From the NCBI GenBank assembly GCA_016872115.1, contig VHBC01000006.1, forward strand, positions 1 to 64,000: DNA of 64,000 bases. The letters run 5' to 3'. The translations under genes were made by a program, and so were the position numbers. Positions within the stretch are counted from its first letter, which is position 1. The number at the start of each line of letters is the position of its first letter. Source of the DNA: Sphingomonadales bacterium. GTDB taxonomy: Bacteria; Bacteroidota; Bacteroidia; Flavobacteriales_D; Crocinitomicaceae. Below the pieces are notes generated by a model that was not told the DNA's origin, ran no database searches, and was given only the letters and a program-made list of their open reading frames with translations. Shown here in pieces: positions 8,127 to 16,385 of this stretch.

Positions 8127-10427
8127 ATGAAATGTCTTTCTGCATTTGCCGTATTGCTCCTTCTTTTAGGATTTAAAAGTTCAGAAGCGCCCCATTTTAC
8201 AAATCCTTCGGACCAAGACCTAGAAGCGCTTATCGCTCAAATGAGTATCGAGGAAAAAGTTGGTCAAACTTGCCAGATAACACTTGATGCCATTCACCAA
8301 ACTGATGAAAAAGGTGGCGCATTGGCTCCTGCTCGCATTGATCAAGCTAAACTCAAAGAAGCCCTTGAAGTTTATCATATCGGTTCCGTACTTAATGTTG
8401 GCTGGCACACACTCACTCGTGAAGAATGGAAATCAATAATGACGGATATTCATGCACCTTACCTTAAGAAACAACAAAACATTCCCATTCTTTACGGTAT
8501 TGATGCCATTCACGGTGTGAATTATACCGTTGGCGGCACCTTATTTCCACAAGAAATAGGTTTGGCTGCTACCTGGAACCCCGATCTTGCACGCCAAATG
8601 GGTGAAGTTACCGCCTACGAATGCAGGGCTTCTGGCATTCCCTGGAACTTTTCTCCTGTGCTAGATCTTGGGCGACAACCGCTTTGGTCGCGCCACTTTG
8701 AAACACTGGGAGAAGACCCCGTTTTAGGTAGCCAAATGGGCGTGGCTCTGGTAGAAGGCTACCAAGGCAAAGGAGCGCAAGTTGATGAATTTCATGCTGC
8801 TGCATGCTTGAAGCACTTTGTTGGCTATAGCGCAAGTTTCTCTGGTCGCGACCGCACACCCGCTTTCATTCCTGAAAAATACATGCAAGAGCTCTATTTG
8901 CCTGCCTTTAAAGCGGCTGTAGAGAAAGGCGCCCTCACGCTTATGATTAATTCTGGTGTAGTGAATGGCATACCTGGACATGCCAATTACAACCTCCTCA
9001 CTCGAACGCTGAAAAAAGAATGGGGCTTCAAGGGTTTTGTGGTTTCTGACTGGGAAGACTTCATTATGCTGCATACCGTTCACCGCACTGCCGCCTCACT
9101 ATCAGAAGCAGCGATACAAGCCTTTAATGCTGGCGTAGATATGAGTATGGTGCCCTCCAATCCGCAATACAAAACATATTGCCAAGACATGATTAAGGCG
9201 GTAAAAGAGGGTAAAATCTCAATGGAACGTCTGGACGATGCCGTTCGAAGAATCCTTTACGTTAAAAAGCAATTAGGCCTTTTCAACAATCCGCTACCCA
9301 ACCTCGACAACTATCCGCTTTTTGGAAGCCAAAAATTCAAGGATATTGCTAAAAAAGCAGCTCTTGAATCGATCACCTTACTTAAAAACGAAGGAAACGT
9401 GCTTCCGCTAAACACCAAGCAACGCGTATTAGTAGCGGGTCCAGGAGCTGCAAATATCAACATGCTTAATGGCGCATGGACGCATACTTGGCAAGGAATG
9501 GATACAAGCTTTAACACAAAAGGCGCCCTCAATATTTATCAAGCGCTCAAATACCAACTTCCAAATGCTTCCATATCATTTGCAAAAGGGGCCGAACTTT
9601 TCCTACAAAACGACTTTGAGGCTTCGCGCTTTATTGACATTAATAATTACAAAAAAGCCCTCAAAAAAAACGACGTCATCGTCATTTGTGTAGGTGAACT
9701 ACCTTCTACCGAAAAACCAGGGGATGTCCGAAGCTTGCAACTCGATGAAAAACAAAAAGAATTAGTGCGCTTGGCAAAAGCAGCTCAAAAGAAAGTTGTT
9801 TTGGTTTTACTCGAGGCCAGACCTCGCATCATCAACGATATCGAACCACTCTGTGACGCAATTATCCAAGCATATTTACCCGGAGATCATGGCGGCATGG
9901 CTCTGGCAGAGTTGCTTTCAGGAAAGGCAGACTTTAGTGGGCGGCTTCCTTACACCTATCCACGCTACGACGGTGTCATCGAATTCTATGACCACCCGGG
10001 CAGTGTGGCACGAGCAAAATCTGGCCAATTCACCGCCTACAATCCACAATGGAATTTTGGCTTTGGGCTGTCTTATCATATGGGTGTCATCAATGGCATA
10101 CAAATGACTGCCAAAGACGAAAATAAAGGAACGTTTTCGATTGCTGTAAATGTGAACAATCCACATTTACAAGCCATTCAAATGGTAGTGCCGGTTTACC
10201 TCAGCGACCTCTATGCGAGTACCACCCCTGAAAACAAAAGATTGGTTGACTTCAATAAAGTTACCCTTCGTCCAGGCGAAAATAAAACACTTGAATTTTC
10301 ATTTGATGCCCATACTTTAAAAAGAATCAGCGCCGACGGAAAATGGCGGGCCGAAAAGGGCACATTTGAAATCATTTGTGGAGAAAATAAAGTGGTCCTA
10401 GAACTTTTTAACGACTTATTATTTTAA
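8127..10427 (+). CDS. GH3 beta-glucosidase, periplasmic
   Basis: A 766-residue glycoside hydrolase family 3 enzyme that would release glucose from oligosaccharides imported by SusCD. It has a type I signal peptide without a lipobox (cleavage near SSEA). The family 3 N-domain has ETLGEDPVLGSQM, CLKHFVGYS and the nucleophile motif VVSDWED (D308). A C-terminal alpha/beta domain and a fibronectin-III-like end (PVYLSDLYAS, LEFSFD) follow. The ATG at 8127 is preferred over a TTG nine bases upstream. Gene order SusC-SusD-PKD-GH16-GH3 is typical of laminarin loci. Confidence 0.94.
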   Translation: MKCLSAFAVLLLLLGFKSSEAPHFTNPSDQDLEALIAQMSIEEKVGQTCQITLDAIHQTDEKGGALAPARIDQAKLKEALEVYHIGSVLNVGWHTLTREEWKSIMTDIHAPYLKKQQNIPILYGIDAIHGVNYTVGGTLFPQEIGLAATWNPDLARQMGEVTAYECRASGIPWNFSPVLDLGRQPLWSRHFETLGEDPVLGSQMGVALVEGYQGKGAQVDEFHAAACLKHFVGYSASFSGRDRTPAFIPEKYMQELYLPAFKAAVEKGALTLMINSGVVNGIPGHANYNLLTRTLKKEWGFKGFVVSDWEDFIMLHTVHRTAASLSEAAIQAFNAGVDMSMVPSNPQYKTYCQDMIKAVKEGKISMERLDDAVRRILYVKKQLGLFNNPLPNLDNYPLFGSQKFKDIAKKAALESITLLKNEGNVLPLNTKQRVLVAGPGAANINMLNGAWTHTWQGMDTSFNTKGALNIYQALKYQLPNASISFAKGAELFLQNDFEASRFIDINNYKKALKKNDVIVICVGELPSTEKPGDVRSLQLDEKQKELVRLAKAAQKKVVLVLLEARPRIINDIEPLCDAIIQAYLPGDHGGMALAELLSGKADFSGRLPYTYPRYDGVIEFYDHPGSVARAKSGQFTAYNPQWNFGFGLSYHMGVINGIQMTAKDENKGTFSIAVNVNNPHLQAIQMVVPVYLSDLYASTTPENKRLVDFNKVTLRPGENKTLEFSFDAHTLKRISADGKWRAEKGTFEIICGENKVVLELFNDLLF

Positions 10428-10462
10428 CTGAAAACGAGCGCTTTAAGTGTGTTATTTTTTGC

Positions 10463-10483
10463 TTATTGTATTTTTTACTATAT
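10463..10483 (+). promoter_or_regulatory. Operator 3, upstream of the secreted CBM-like protein
   Basis: Same 21-bp layout as operators 1 and 2: TTATTGTA, five T, TACTATAT. The left half and spacer are identical to operator 1; the right half differs at two positions. It suggests that the last gene of the locus has its own promoter under the same regulator. Confidence 0.6.
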
Positions 10484-10492
10484 TTATACCAT

Positions 10493-10500
10493 TATATTTA
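10493..10500 (+). promoter_or_regulatory. -7 box TATATTTA of the secreted-protein promoter
   Basis: Identical to the -7 octamer before susC. The start codon at 10535 follows after 34 bp. A second copy of TATATTTA overlaps operator 3 at 10479-10486, so the exact box is uncertain. Confidence 0.45.
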
Positions 10501-10534
10501 AATTTGAATTCTAAAAACCCTAAAAATTAAACAA

Positions 10535-11986
10535 ATGAAAAAACTGTACTTTTTGCTTTTTGCGCCAATTTTGAGCCTTTCAGCTCAAATTGAAGGCACA
10601 TGGAAATTAGCACCACAAGCTGCAGCCCTTGGCGTTGGCCCAGGATTGGGTAACATCAGCTGGTGGTCTAACAGCGCAGGTGATGTCACCACCAGAGCTT
10701 GTCTATTCGACGACTCTATTAAATTTGAAGCCAACGGCAACATGACGCATTACATGAATGGCTCAACTTGGCTAGAAGCATGGCAAGGTGCCCCAGAAGG
10801 ATGTGGCACTCCAATTGCACCACACGTTGGTGGTGCTGCCACTTACACATACGACGCTGCAGCCGGTACACTTACTGTAAATGGTTTAGGCGCTCATATT
10901 GGTTTGGCTAAAGTAATCAACGGTTCTGAAATCGCCAGCCCCGCTGCTGCTGCAAGCTCAATTACCTATGACGTTGCTATCTCTAACGGAGGCAACACAC
11001 TTACCGCTGACATCAACTTTGGTCCAGGGTGGTGGCGTTTTGTTTACCAACGTACGGTTCCAATTGCGGTTCAAGATTATAACGTTACATTCCGTGTAGA
11101 CATGTCACAATACGCAGGTTCTTTAGCCGGTGGTATGTTCGTTAACGGTACGTTTAACGGCTGGTGTGGTACTTGTAACCCGATGACAGATCAAGGTAAT
11201 GGTTCTTGGGCCGTAACTCTTCCTTTGCCTCCAGGTGCTATTGAATACAAATTCACAATTGACGGCTGGAATGCACAAGAAGAGTTTGCCGGTGGTGAGT
11301 CTTGTACAGTAAGTTCAGGTGGTTTTACCAATCGTGCTCATACAGTTACTAGTGATATCACTTTACCAAATGTATGTTTTGCAAGTTGTGATGCCTGCAC
11401 AAACGACATTACTTTCGCGGTTGACATGAATGACTACGTAAACGGTGGTGGTTCTACTACAGCAGGCGTATTCTTGAATGGTACTTTCAACGGCTGGTGC
11501 GGTACTTGTACACCAATGGCAGACGCGAATGGTGATAACGTATGGGATGTAACCGTCCCACTTACTGCAGGAGCAATCGAATACAAATTCACCGTTGATG
11601 GCTGGAACGTTTCTGAGCAATTTGTTGGTGGTGAGTCTTGTACGGTAACTAACGGTGGTTTCACTAACCGTGCTTACACAGTAACTACAGCCGCAACCAT
11701 TGGCGAGGTTTGTTGGGAAAGTTGTGATGATTGCACAACTGGAATTGAAGAACTTAACAACACTGTTACGCTTTATCCGAACCCAGTAAACACAATTATG
11801 ACTGTTAAAGCAACTGACGCAATGCAACAAATCCGCATTCTTGACCTTACTGGTAAAGTAGTTGCAACATTTGTTGGCAATGGCTTAACACAAGAAATCA
11901 ATGTAGAGAGCCTCAAAGCAGGTATCTACACTATCCAAATCGCAACAGCAGCTGGTAACAGCAGCAAGCAATTTGTGAAGAAATAA
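10535..11986 (+). CDS. T9SS-secreted protein with two Cys-rich CBM-like modules
   Basis: A 483-residue secreted protein, probably a glucan-binding protein. It has a signal peptide (ends LSLSAQ), an N-terminal beta-rich, Trp-rich domain (about 19-180; IEGTWKLAP, NISWWSNSAG, GWWRFVYQRT), and two tandem repeats of about 105 residues (about 182-287 and 288-398). Each repeat has the pattern VNGTFNGWCGTC, IEYKFTxDGWN, GGESCTV and a C-terminal SCxxC pair, resembling the CBM48/E-set glycogen-binding fold. A type A T9SS sorting domain closes it (VTLYPNPVN to GNSSKQFVKK). No catalytic motif is seen. It has its own operator and promoter. The CBM48-like reading is inference from local motifs. Confidence 0.85.
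   Translation: MKKLYFLLFAPILSLSAQIEGTWKLAPQAAALGVGPGLGNISWWSNSAGDVTTRACLFDDSIKFEANGNMTHYMNGSTWLEAWQGAPEGCGTPIAPHVGGAATYTYDAAAGTLTVNGLGAHIGLAKVINGSEIASPAAAASSITYDVAISNGGNTLTADINFGPGWWRFVYQRTVPIAVQDYNVTFRVDMSQYAGSLAGGMFVNGTFNGWCGTCNPMTDQGNGSWAVTLPLPPGAIEYKFTIDGWNAQEEFAGGESCTVSSGGFTNRAHTVTSDITLPNVCFASCDACTNDITFAVDMNDYVNGGGSTTAGVFLNGTFNGWCGTCTPMADANGDNVWDVTVPLTAGAIEYKFTVDGWNVSEQFVGGESCTVTNGGFTNRAYTVTTAATIGEVCWESCDDCTTGIEELNNTVTLYPNPVNTIMTVKATDAMQQIRILDLTGKVVATFVGNGLTQEINVESLKAGIYTIQIATAAGNSSKQFVKK
11083..11728 (+). repeat. Tandem in-gene duplication of a 105-residue module
   Basis: Two copies of about 320 bp, with near-identical stretches such as those coding NGTFNGWCGTC (around 11150 and 11480) and GGESCT (around 11295 and 11630). 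Synonymous differences between copies show the duplication is not very recent. Confidence 0.8.
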
Positions 11987-12006
11987 GAAGTTGATTGATG
12001 AAAAGG

Positions 12007-12035
12007 AGGGGCTTTCGAAAGAGGCCCCTTTTTTT
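12007..12035 (+). terminator. Intrinsic terminator ending the glucan locus
   Basis: Stem AGGGGC / GCCCCT with an inner TTTC-GAAA pairing, followed by seven T. It lies 21 bp after the secreted-protein gene and marks the 3' boundary of the polysaccharide locus. Confidence 0.9.
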
Positions 12036-12060
12036 GTGCCTAACATCGCCCTTCTATGTG

Positions 12061-12068
12061 TATTTTTG
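12061..12068 (+). promoter_or_regulatory. -7 box TATTTTTG, near-leaderless promoter
   Basis: Perfect TAnnTTTG. Only 4 bp separate it from the ATG at 12073, so the transcript probably starts at or next to the start codon. Confidence 0.6.
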
Positions 12069-12072
12069 CAAT

Positions 12073-12435
12073 ATGGATCACGATATTGAATTACGCTTTC
12101 AAAAACTACAAAAACACCTCGAAAAAGACTTTGGCCCAGGAATGGACATGTCTGCTTTTTTGTTTTTAGTGGGCGTCAATGAACTCGGCATGGGGCACCA
12201 AACTTTTTCCAAACAACAAAAAATGGAACTCATGCACATTGCCATTTGCACGCTCCTAGAGCCCTATGGCTATTATACTTTTGATGGCCGCGATTCCGAC
12301 CTCTGGCCACACTTTACGCTCAATCAGCAACTACCGCCTCTCAACCATCAGCAACAACAACATCTACTCAAAGAAGCCCTGTTAGACTATTTCATCAAAA
12401 ACGATTATTACCATGAAGTTTCTGAGTCTTTGTGA
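12073..12435 (+). CDS. Conserved hypothetical protein, 120 aa
   Basis: A small soluble protein without signal peptide or membrane segment, rich in His, Gln and Leu (MDHDIELRFQKLQKHLEKDF; FSKQQKMELMHIAIC). I do not recognise a domain, though it resembles short conserved Bacteroidota proteins. The ATG at 12073 is chosen because a perfect -7 box ends 4 bp upstream and the preceding codons overlap the terminator at 12007-12035. It overlaps the next gene by 23 bp, suggesting translational coupling. Confidence 0.7.
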   Translation: MDHDIELRFQKLQKHLEKDFGPGMDMSAFLFLVGVNELGMGHQTFSKQQKMELMHIAICTLLEPYGYYTFDGRDSDLWPHFTLNQQLPPLNHQQQQHLLKEALLDYFIKNDYYHEVSESL

Positions 12436-12991
12436 TTTCTTATTGATGATTACTTTATTAACAGCCTGCAGCTCTCCTGAACTGATCCTGCGCCATAGTA
12501 AAGTAAAGAAGAATACAACACTAGTAGACACTAGTGCTCAGGAGGCGCTTGCACTCACCCCTACGCCGAGCAACATACCCAATACCATCTCGCCAACAAA
12601 TACTGTCCAAAGTACTAATCCATCAGACGTTTCCTCTTCGGCCGTCGCAGAGAAAAAATTGATCGTACCAGAAGAAAAATTGCCATTCCAGCAAACACAA
12701 CATCAACAGCGCGCCGACCAAAATCAAAAACATGTAATTCATTCAACATATCAACAAGCCAAAGCCGTTGCGCACAAGCACAAGCAAAAAGTAAACGGTA
12801 TATTTAGTGGCATTGGCAATGCATTCAAGGTGGTTGGTTTGGTTTTTATTATTGTGGGCATCATTCTCTTCTTGATTGGTGGAATTATTATCGACACATT
12901 AGGGGCCGTATTCCTCGGGTTTGGGCTTCTTTTTCTATTAATTTGGCTTGTCTTAATTATTTTACAAGGTGTATTTGACGTAATTTTGTAA
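12413..12991 (+). CDS. Putative lipoprotein with two C-terminal membrane helices
   Basis: 192 residues of unknown function. The N-terminus is a lipoprotein signal (LLTAC, Cys19). A low-complexity Ser/Thr/Pro linker (about 25-75) is followed by a Gln/His-rich segment (about 92-120; QQTQHQQRADQNQKH). The C-terminus holds two strongly hydrophobic helices (about 138-160 and 163-190). A lipid anchor plus two C-terminal helices is an unusual topology. It could be a membrane-tethered spacer, or the signal may act as a plain first helix. It overlaps the previous gene by 23 bp and cyoE starts 3 bp after its stop. Confidence 0.7.
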   Translation: MKFLSLCDFLLMITLLTACSSPELILRHSKVKKNTTLVDTSAQEALALTPTPSNIPNTISPTNTVQSTNPSDVSSSAVAEKKLIVPEEKLPFQQTQHQQRADQNQKHVIHSTYQQAKAVAHKHKQKVNGIFSGIGNAFKVVGLVFIIVGIILFLIGGIIIDTLGAVFLGFGLLFLLIWLVLIILQGVFDVIL

Positions 12992-12993
12992 CA

Positions 12994-13896
12994 ATGTCTG
13001 AAGACCCTCAAATAAAGCCTTCCAAAATCAAAACCTATTTGGTTTTTACCAAGTTCCGGCTTTCATTCCTCGTCATTTTATCTGCACTTAGCGGTTATCT
13101 TTTTGCTGGAGGCCAAAACTGGCTTGAAATCGCCTACCTCATGCTCGGTGGCACGCTTGTCACCGGAGCATCCAACGGAGCCAATCAAATCTGGGAACGC
13201 GACCTCGATCAAATCATGAACCGTACCAATCACCGACCACTGCCCACCGGACAAATGCAACTTAAAGTAGCCTATTCAGTGGTCATTCTCTTTTTACTTC
13301 TCGGTACCTACTTGCTCTTCATAATTAATCTTAAAAGTGCCCTACTTGGTTTACTTGCTTTTGTGAGTTATGTATTCATTTATACACCGCTCAAACAAAA
13401 AACGCCTTGGGCTGTATTTGTGGGCGCTTTTCCAGGAGCAATTCCGCCATTTTTGGGGGCAATTGCAGCCACAAACCAATTTGGTTTTATTCCCGGAATC
13501 CTCTTTTTTGTACAGTTTGCCTGGCAATTTCCACACTTTTGGGCCATTGCCTGGGTGCTTTACGACGACTACAAAAAAGCGGGCTTTTCATTGTTGCCCT
13601 CCCCTTCCGGAAAAAGCAAAGCATCAGCCTTTCAAATCATGGCCTACTCGCTGGCGCTCATTCCATTTAGCCTCATGCCTTGGCTTCTAGGTTGGGTCGG
13701 CACATTCACGCTAGTCGCAGCTAGTATAATGGGTGTGTGGTTCTTTTATTTAGCTTATAAACTCTACCATAGCTGTGAAACTTCCGATGCGCGTAAACTC
13801 ATGTTCGCTTCGTTTGTTTATCTTCCGATCATTCAATTCATTTATGTTTTTGATCGCACTGAAAACTTTATTGAACTTATAAAATCGCTACCATGA
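12994..13896 (+). CDS. cyoE: Heme O synthase (protoheme IX farnesyltransferase)
   Basis: Integral membrane UbiA-family prenyltransferase that adds a farnesyl group to heme B, giving heme O for the cytochrome oxidase. 300 residues, normal length, about eight or nine helices. The Asp-rich prenyl-diphosphate motif is NQIWERDLDQIMNRTNHRPLP (start N about 65; NxxxDxxxD then the MxRTxxRP signature). It overlaps the downstream subunit III gene by 4 bp and heads an oxidase-assembly cluster, which supports the call. Confidence 0.95.
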   Translation: MSEDPQIKPSKIKTYLVFTKFRLSFLVILSALSGYLFAGGQNWLEIAYLMLGGTLVTGASNGANQIWERDLDQIMNRTNHRPLPTGQMQLKVAYSVVILFLLLGTYLLFIINLKSALLGLLAFVSYVFIYTPLKQKTPWAVFVGAFPGAIPPFLGAIAATNQFGFIPGILFFVQFAWQFPHFWAIAWVLYDDYKKAGFSLLPSPSGKSKASAFQIMAYSLALIPFSLMPWLLGWVGTFTLVAASIMGVWFFYLAYKLYHSCETSDARKLMFASFVYLPIIQFIYVFDRTENFIELIKSLP

Positions 13897-14942
13897 AGTA
13901 CGAAAATGAATTGAGCCCTGAGCTCAAAGAAAAAATGAAAAAAAACCTCGTATATGTAGGTATTTTCAGTATTGTTATGCTTTTTGCAGGCCTTACGTCA
14001 GGCTACTATGTGTCGATGGGAAAATCCTTTTGGCTCAAATACCCGATGCCAACAGGTTTTTACTTAAGCACGCTTTTCATTGGGCTTAGTTCGCTTAGCT
14101 TTTGGTGGGCTATTCAGGGTGCTAAAAAAGACAAGCAGGGCCAACTAAAAGGCGCAATGGCAGCCACGCTTTTGTTTGGCGTAGCATTTATCTATTTTCA
14201 GTTCCAAGGATACAATCAACTTGTAGAAAAGGGGCTTAACCCCGTCAATGATATGCTTGTAACCAATGGCCGCTATGGTGAGTATTACGAGTTTAAATAC
14301 AAGGGAACCCTCGTGGCTGTTGACGGAAATGAATACCTCATCAATGGTAAAGCTATTCCGTCAGGTGAGTTTAAAAAAATTCAAGCCTATTTCAAGCAAT
14401 TTGAAAATATCAACCGATCCGCTGAGTTTAAACTTCAGCGCAAGAACAATGACATTGAGCTCTACTACAACGGCAGCCCTGTCGTCATCAAAGACAACAT
14501 GCTTTACGCAAACGATAGCACGCAAATGACTTACTCCGACGTACTTCGACTCAGCGAACTAGCTATCAATATCCGAGATAAGCGCGGGGACTTTTTTGCC
14601 CATGGCACTTATGGTAAAGACTTCGCCATTTACTACGCGGGTAAGGCCCTTGCGTACAAAAACCGACAACTACAATATAACGGCACCGTACTCAAACCCC
14701 ACATGCAACTTTCTGCTATGCAAGCTGCCGATACCGCCTCTGCATATTTATACCTCATCACGTTTGTTCATCTTCTGCATGTCCTCATTGCTTTACTTTA
14801 TCTTGTAAAAGTTGCAATTGCTTCATTTACAGGCAAGTTCTCTTCACAAGACACCCTTTCGCTTAGATTGAGTAGCATTTTCTGGCACTTTTTAGGCCTT
14901 TTGTGGTTGTATTTACTCGTCTTTTTGATTTTTATTCACTAA
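13893..14942 (+). CDS. Cytochrome c oxidase subunit III-like protein with large loop insertion
   Basis: 349 residues of the heme-copper oxidase subunit III family. N-terminal helices (LVYVGIFSIVMLFAGLTSGY; PTGFYLSTLFIGLSSLSFWW; MAATLLFGVAFIYFQFQGY) and C-terminal helices (ASAYLYLITFVHLLHVLIAL; FWHFLGLLWLYLLVFLIFIH) are typical. Between them, about residues 112-275, is a hydrophilic insertion of about 160 residues with no recognised fold. Related flavobacterial proteins are often near 200 residues, so the insertion is the notable feature. It overlaps cyoE by 4 bp. It probably sits in the oxidase beside its paralogue. Confidence 0.85.
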   Translation: MKYENELSPELKEKMKKNLVYVGIFSIVMLFAGLTSGYYVSMGKSFWLKYPMPTGFYLSTLFIGLSSLSFWWAIQGAKKDKQGQLKGAMAATLLFGVAFIYFQFQGYNQLVEKGLNPVNDMLVTNGRYGEYYEFKYKGTLVAVDGNEYLINGKAIPSGEFKKIQAYFKQFENINRSAEFKLQRKNNDIELYYNGSPVVIKDNMLYANDSTQMTYSDVLRLSELAINIRDKRGDFFAHGTYGKDFAIYYAGKALAYKNRQLQYNGTVLKPHMQLSAMQAADTASAYLYLITFVHLLHVLIALLYLVKVAIASFTGKFSSQDTLSLRLSSIFWHFLGLLWLYLLVFLIFIH

Positions 14943-14966
14943 ACTTGCACAAAAATTTTTCTAAAG

Positions 14967-15992
14967 ATGGCTGGACATTCTGCTCAACTAGACGCCAAAG
15001 CACTATGGGGTGGTAAAGAATCCCCTTTTCAAACAAGTTATGGCAAACTAATGATGTGGTTCTTCCTCGTTTCGGATGCGCTCACTTTCACAGGTTTATT
15101 AATTGCTTATGGCTTTACTCGCCACGACGCCCAAGATGCTTGGCCTATCGGTGAACAAACCTTTAACTCCATGCCTTTCCTAGGTCATGGTTACCCGTTG
15201 CTTTACGTTGCGCTCATGACATTTATCTTAATTGTTTCTTCTGTAACTATGGTGCTTGCTGTTGAAGCTGGACATCGTATGGATCGTAAAGGCGTTACCA
15301 AATGGATGATTGCTACAATTATTGGCGGATTCTTCTTCTTGGGCTCCCAAGCCTGGGAATGGTCTCACTTCATTCATGGTTCCGAGTTCGGCAAAATCGA
15401 ACTAGCCGACGGCTCAATGGCTATTGTGAAGGGGCACTTCGGTGAAATCAAGAACTTCACAGTCATTGAATCCGGTAAAACACATAAAGTAGGTGCTGTC
15501 ATCAAAGAAGACCTCATGCACCAATTTCAGCATGCAGCAGAGCAAGGTCATTTAGAGAACGGCACCATTCGTCTTGCTGATGGGGCTGTTGCTAAAATCA
15601 ACAAAGCTCATGACCACGACATGAAATTAATCATCAAACGCGATGGTAAAATCAATAAAGTTGGGGGCAAAGAAATCACAGGAAAAGCAGCTGAAAAGCA
15701 ATACTACCAGGCACTTTACACTGGTGAGAAAAACCGTGTCACATACGGTGCCAACATGAAACAAAACGAATATGGCCCACAGCAATATGCCCAATTCTTC
15801 TTCTTCATTACTGGCTTTCATGGCTTCCACGTATTTTCAGGTGTCATTATCAACATCCTTATCTTATTGGGTGTAATAGCAGGCACCTACCACAAACGTG
15901 GCCATTACGAAATGGTTGAGAAAACCGGCCTCTACTGGCACTTCGTTGACCTTGTATGGGTATTCGTATTTACCTTCTTTTATTTATTGTAA
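14967..15992 (+). CDS. Cytochrome c oxidase subunit III
   Basis: 341 residues. Helices and motifs of subunit III are clear: MMWFFLVSDALTFTGLLIAY, LGSQAWEWSHFIHG, FFFFITGFHGFHVFSGVIIN and YWHFVDLVWVFVFTFFYLL. A hydrophilic insertion of about 130 residues (about 140-270) separates the fourth and fifth helix regions; a comparable insertion is known in this paralogue of Flavobacteriia. It follows the first subunit III gene by 24 bp and precedes subunit IV by 21 bp. It functions in the inner-membrane caa3/aa3-type terminal oxidase. Confidence 0.93.
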   Translation: MAGHSAQLDAKALWGGKESPFQTSYGKLMMWFFLVSDALTFTGLLIAYGFTRHDAQDAWPIGEQTFNSMPFLGHGYPLLYVALMTFILIVSSVTMVLAVEAGHRMDRKGVTKWMIATIIGGFFFLGSQAWEWSHFIHGSEFGKIELADGSMAIVKGHFGEIKNFTVIESGKTHKVGAVIKEDLMHQFQHAAEQGHLENGTIRLADGAVAKINKAHDHDMKLIIKRDGKINKVGGKEITGKAAEKQYYQALYTGEKNRVTYGANMKQNEYGPQQYAQFFFFITGFHGFHVFSGVIINILILLGVIAGTYHKRGHYEMVEKTGLYWHFVDLVWVFVFTFFYLL

Positions 15993-16013
15993 TTCTCTTA
16001 ATCAACACACATC

Positions 16014-16382
16014 ATGGAAAGAGACGACCTTATAGAATATTCACTTCACGCACACCACGACGAAGCCAAAGGCAAACAAATTCGTTCTAAAATTTACAAA
16101 GTCACCATACTGTTGACTTTAATTACAATTGTAGAAGTTTTTATTGGTTCCAGCATCAAACAATCTTCAGACTACTGGACTGCTGTTAAAATCATCTTTA
16201 TTTTACTCACCCTGCTTAAAGCAGGTTACATCGTAATGGTATTTATGCACCTCGGTGACGAGAAAAAATACATGCGCAACGTAATACTCATTCCCTACTT
16301 TATTTTTGTCCTTTTTTTGATTTTCATTGCCCTATGGGAAGCTGCAGCCGTTGGCAGCGTTTGGGAAACTATGTGGCAATAA
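16014..16382 (+). CDS. Cytochrome c oxidase subunit IV (bacterial type)
   Basis: 122 residues with three membrane helices (IYKVTILLTLITIVEVFIG; AVKIIFILLTLLKAGYIVMV; VILIPYFIFVLFLIFIALW) and the FMHLGDEKKYM connection typical of the short prokaryotic subunit IV family. It is a small structural subunit of the terminal oxidase. It lies 21 bp after subunit III and 3 bp before an SCO-like gene. Confidence 0.9.
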   Translation: MERDDLIEYSLHAHHDEAKGKQIRSKIYKVTILLTLITIVEVFIGSSIKQSSDYWTAVKIIFILLTLLKAGYIVMVFMHLGDEKKYMRNVILIPYFIFVLFLIFIALWEAAAVGSVWETMWQ

Positions 16383-16385
16383 AAT

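Noticed and set aside
11083-11728. Repeated DNA that could be mistaken for a repeat array
   Set aside because: Two long diverged copies in one reading frame with no spacers; a protein-module duplication, not CRISPR.
11363-11830. 155-codon minus-strand ORF rich in Cys and Ser
   Set aside because: It is the complement of the repeated Cys-rich modules of the secreted protein; the open frame comes from their codon bias.
14107-15600. Subunit III insertions as possible inteins or mobile insertions
   Set aside because: No intein splicing residues or motifs; base composition matches the flanks and the second insertion is known in relatives.
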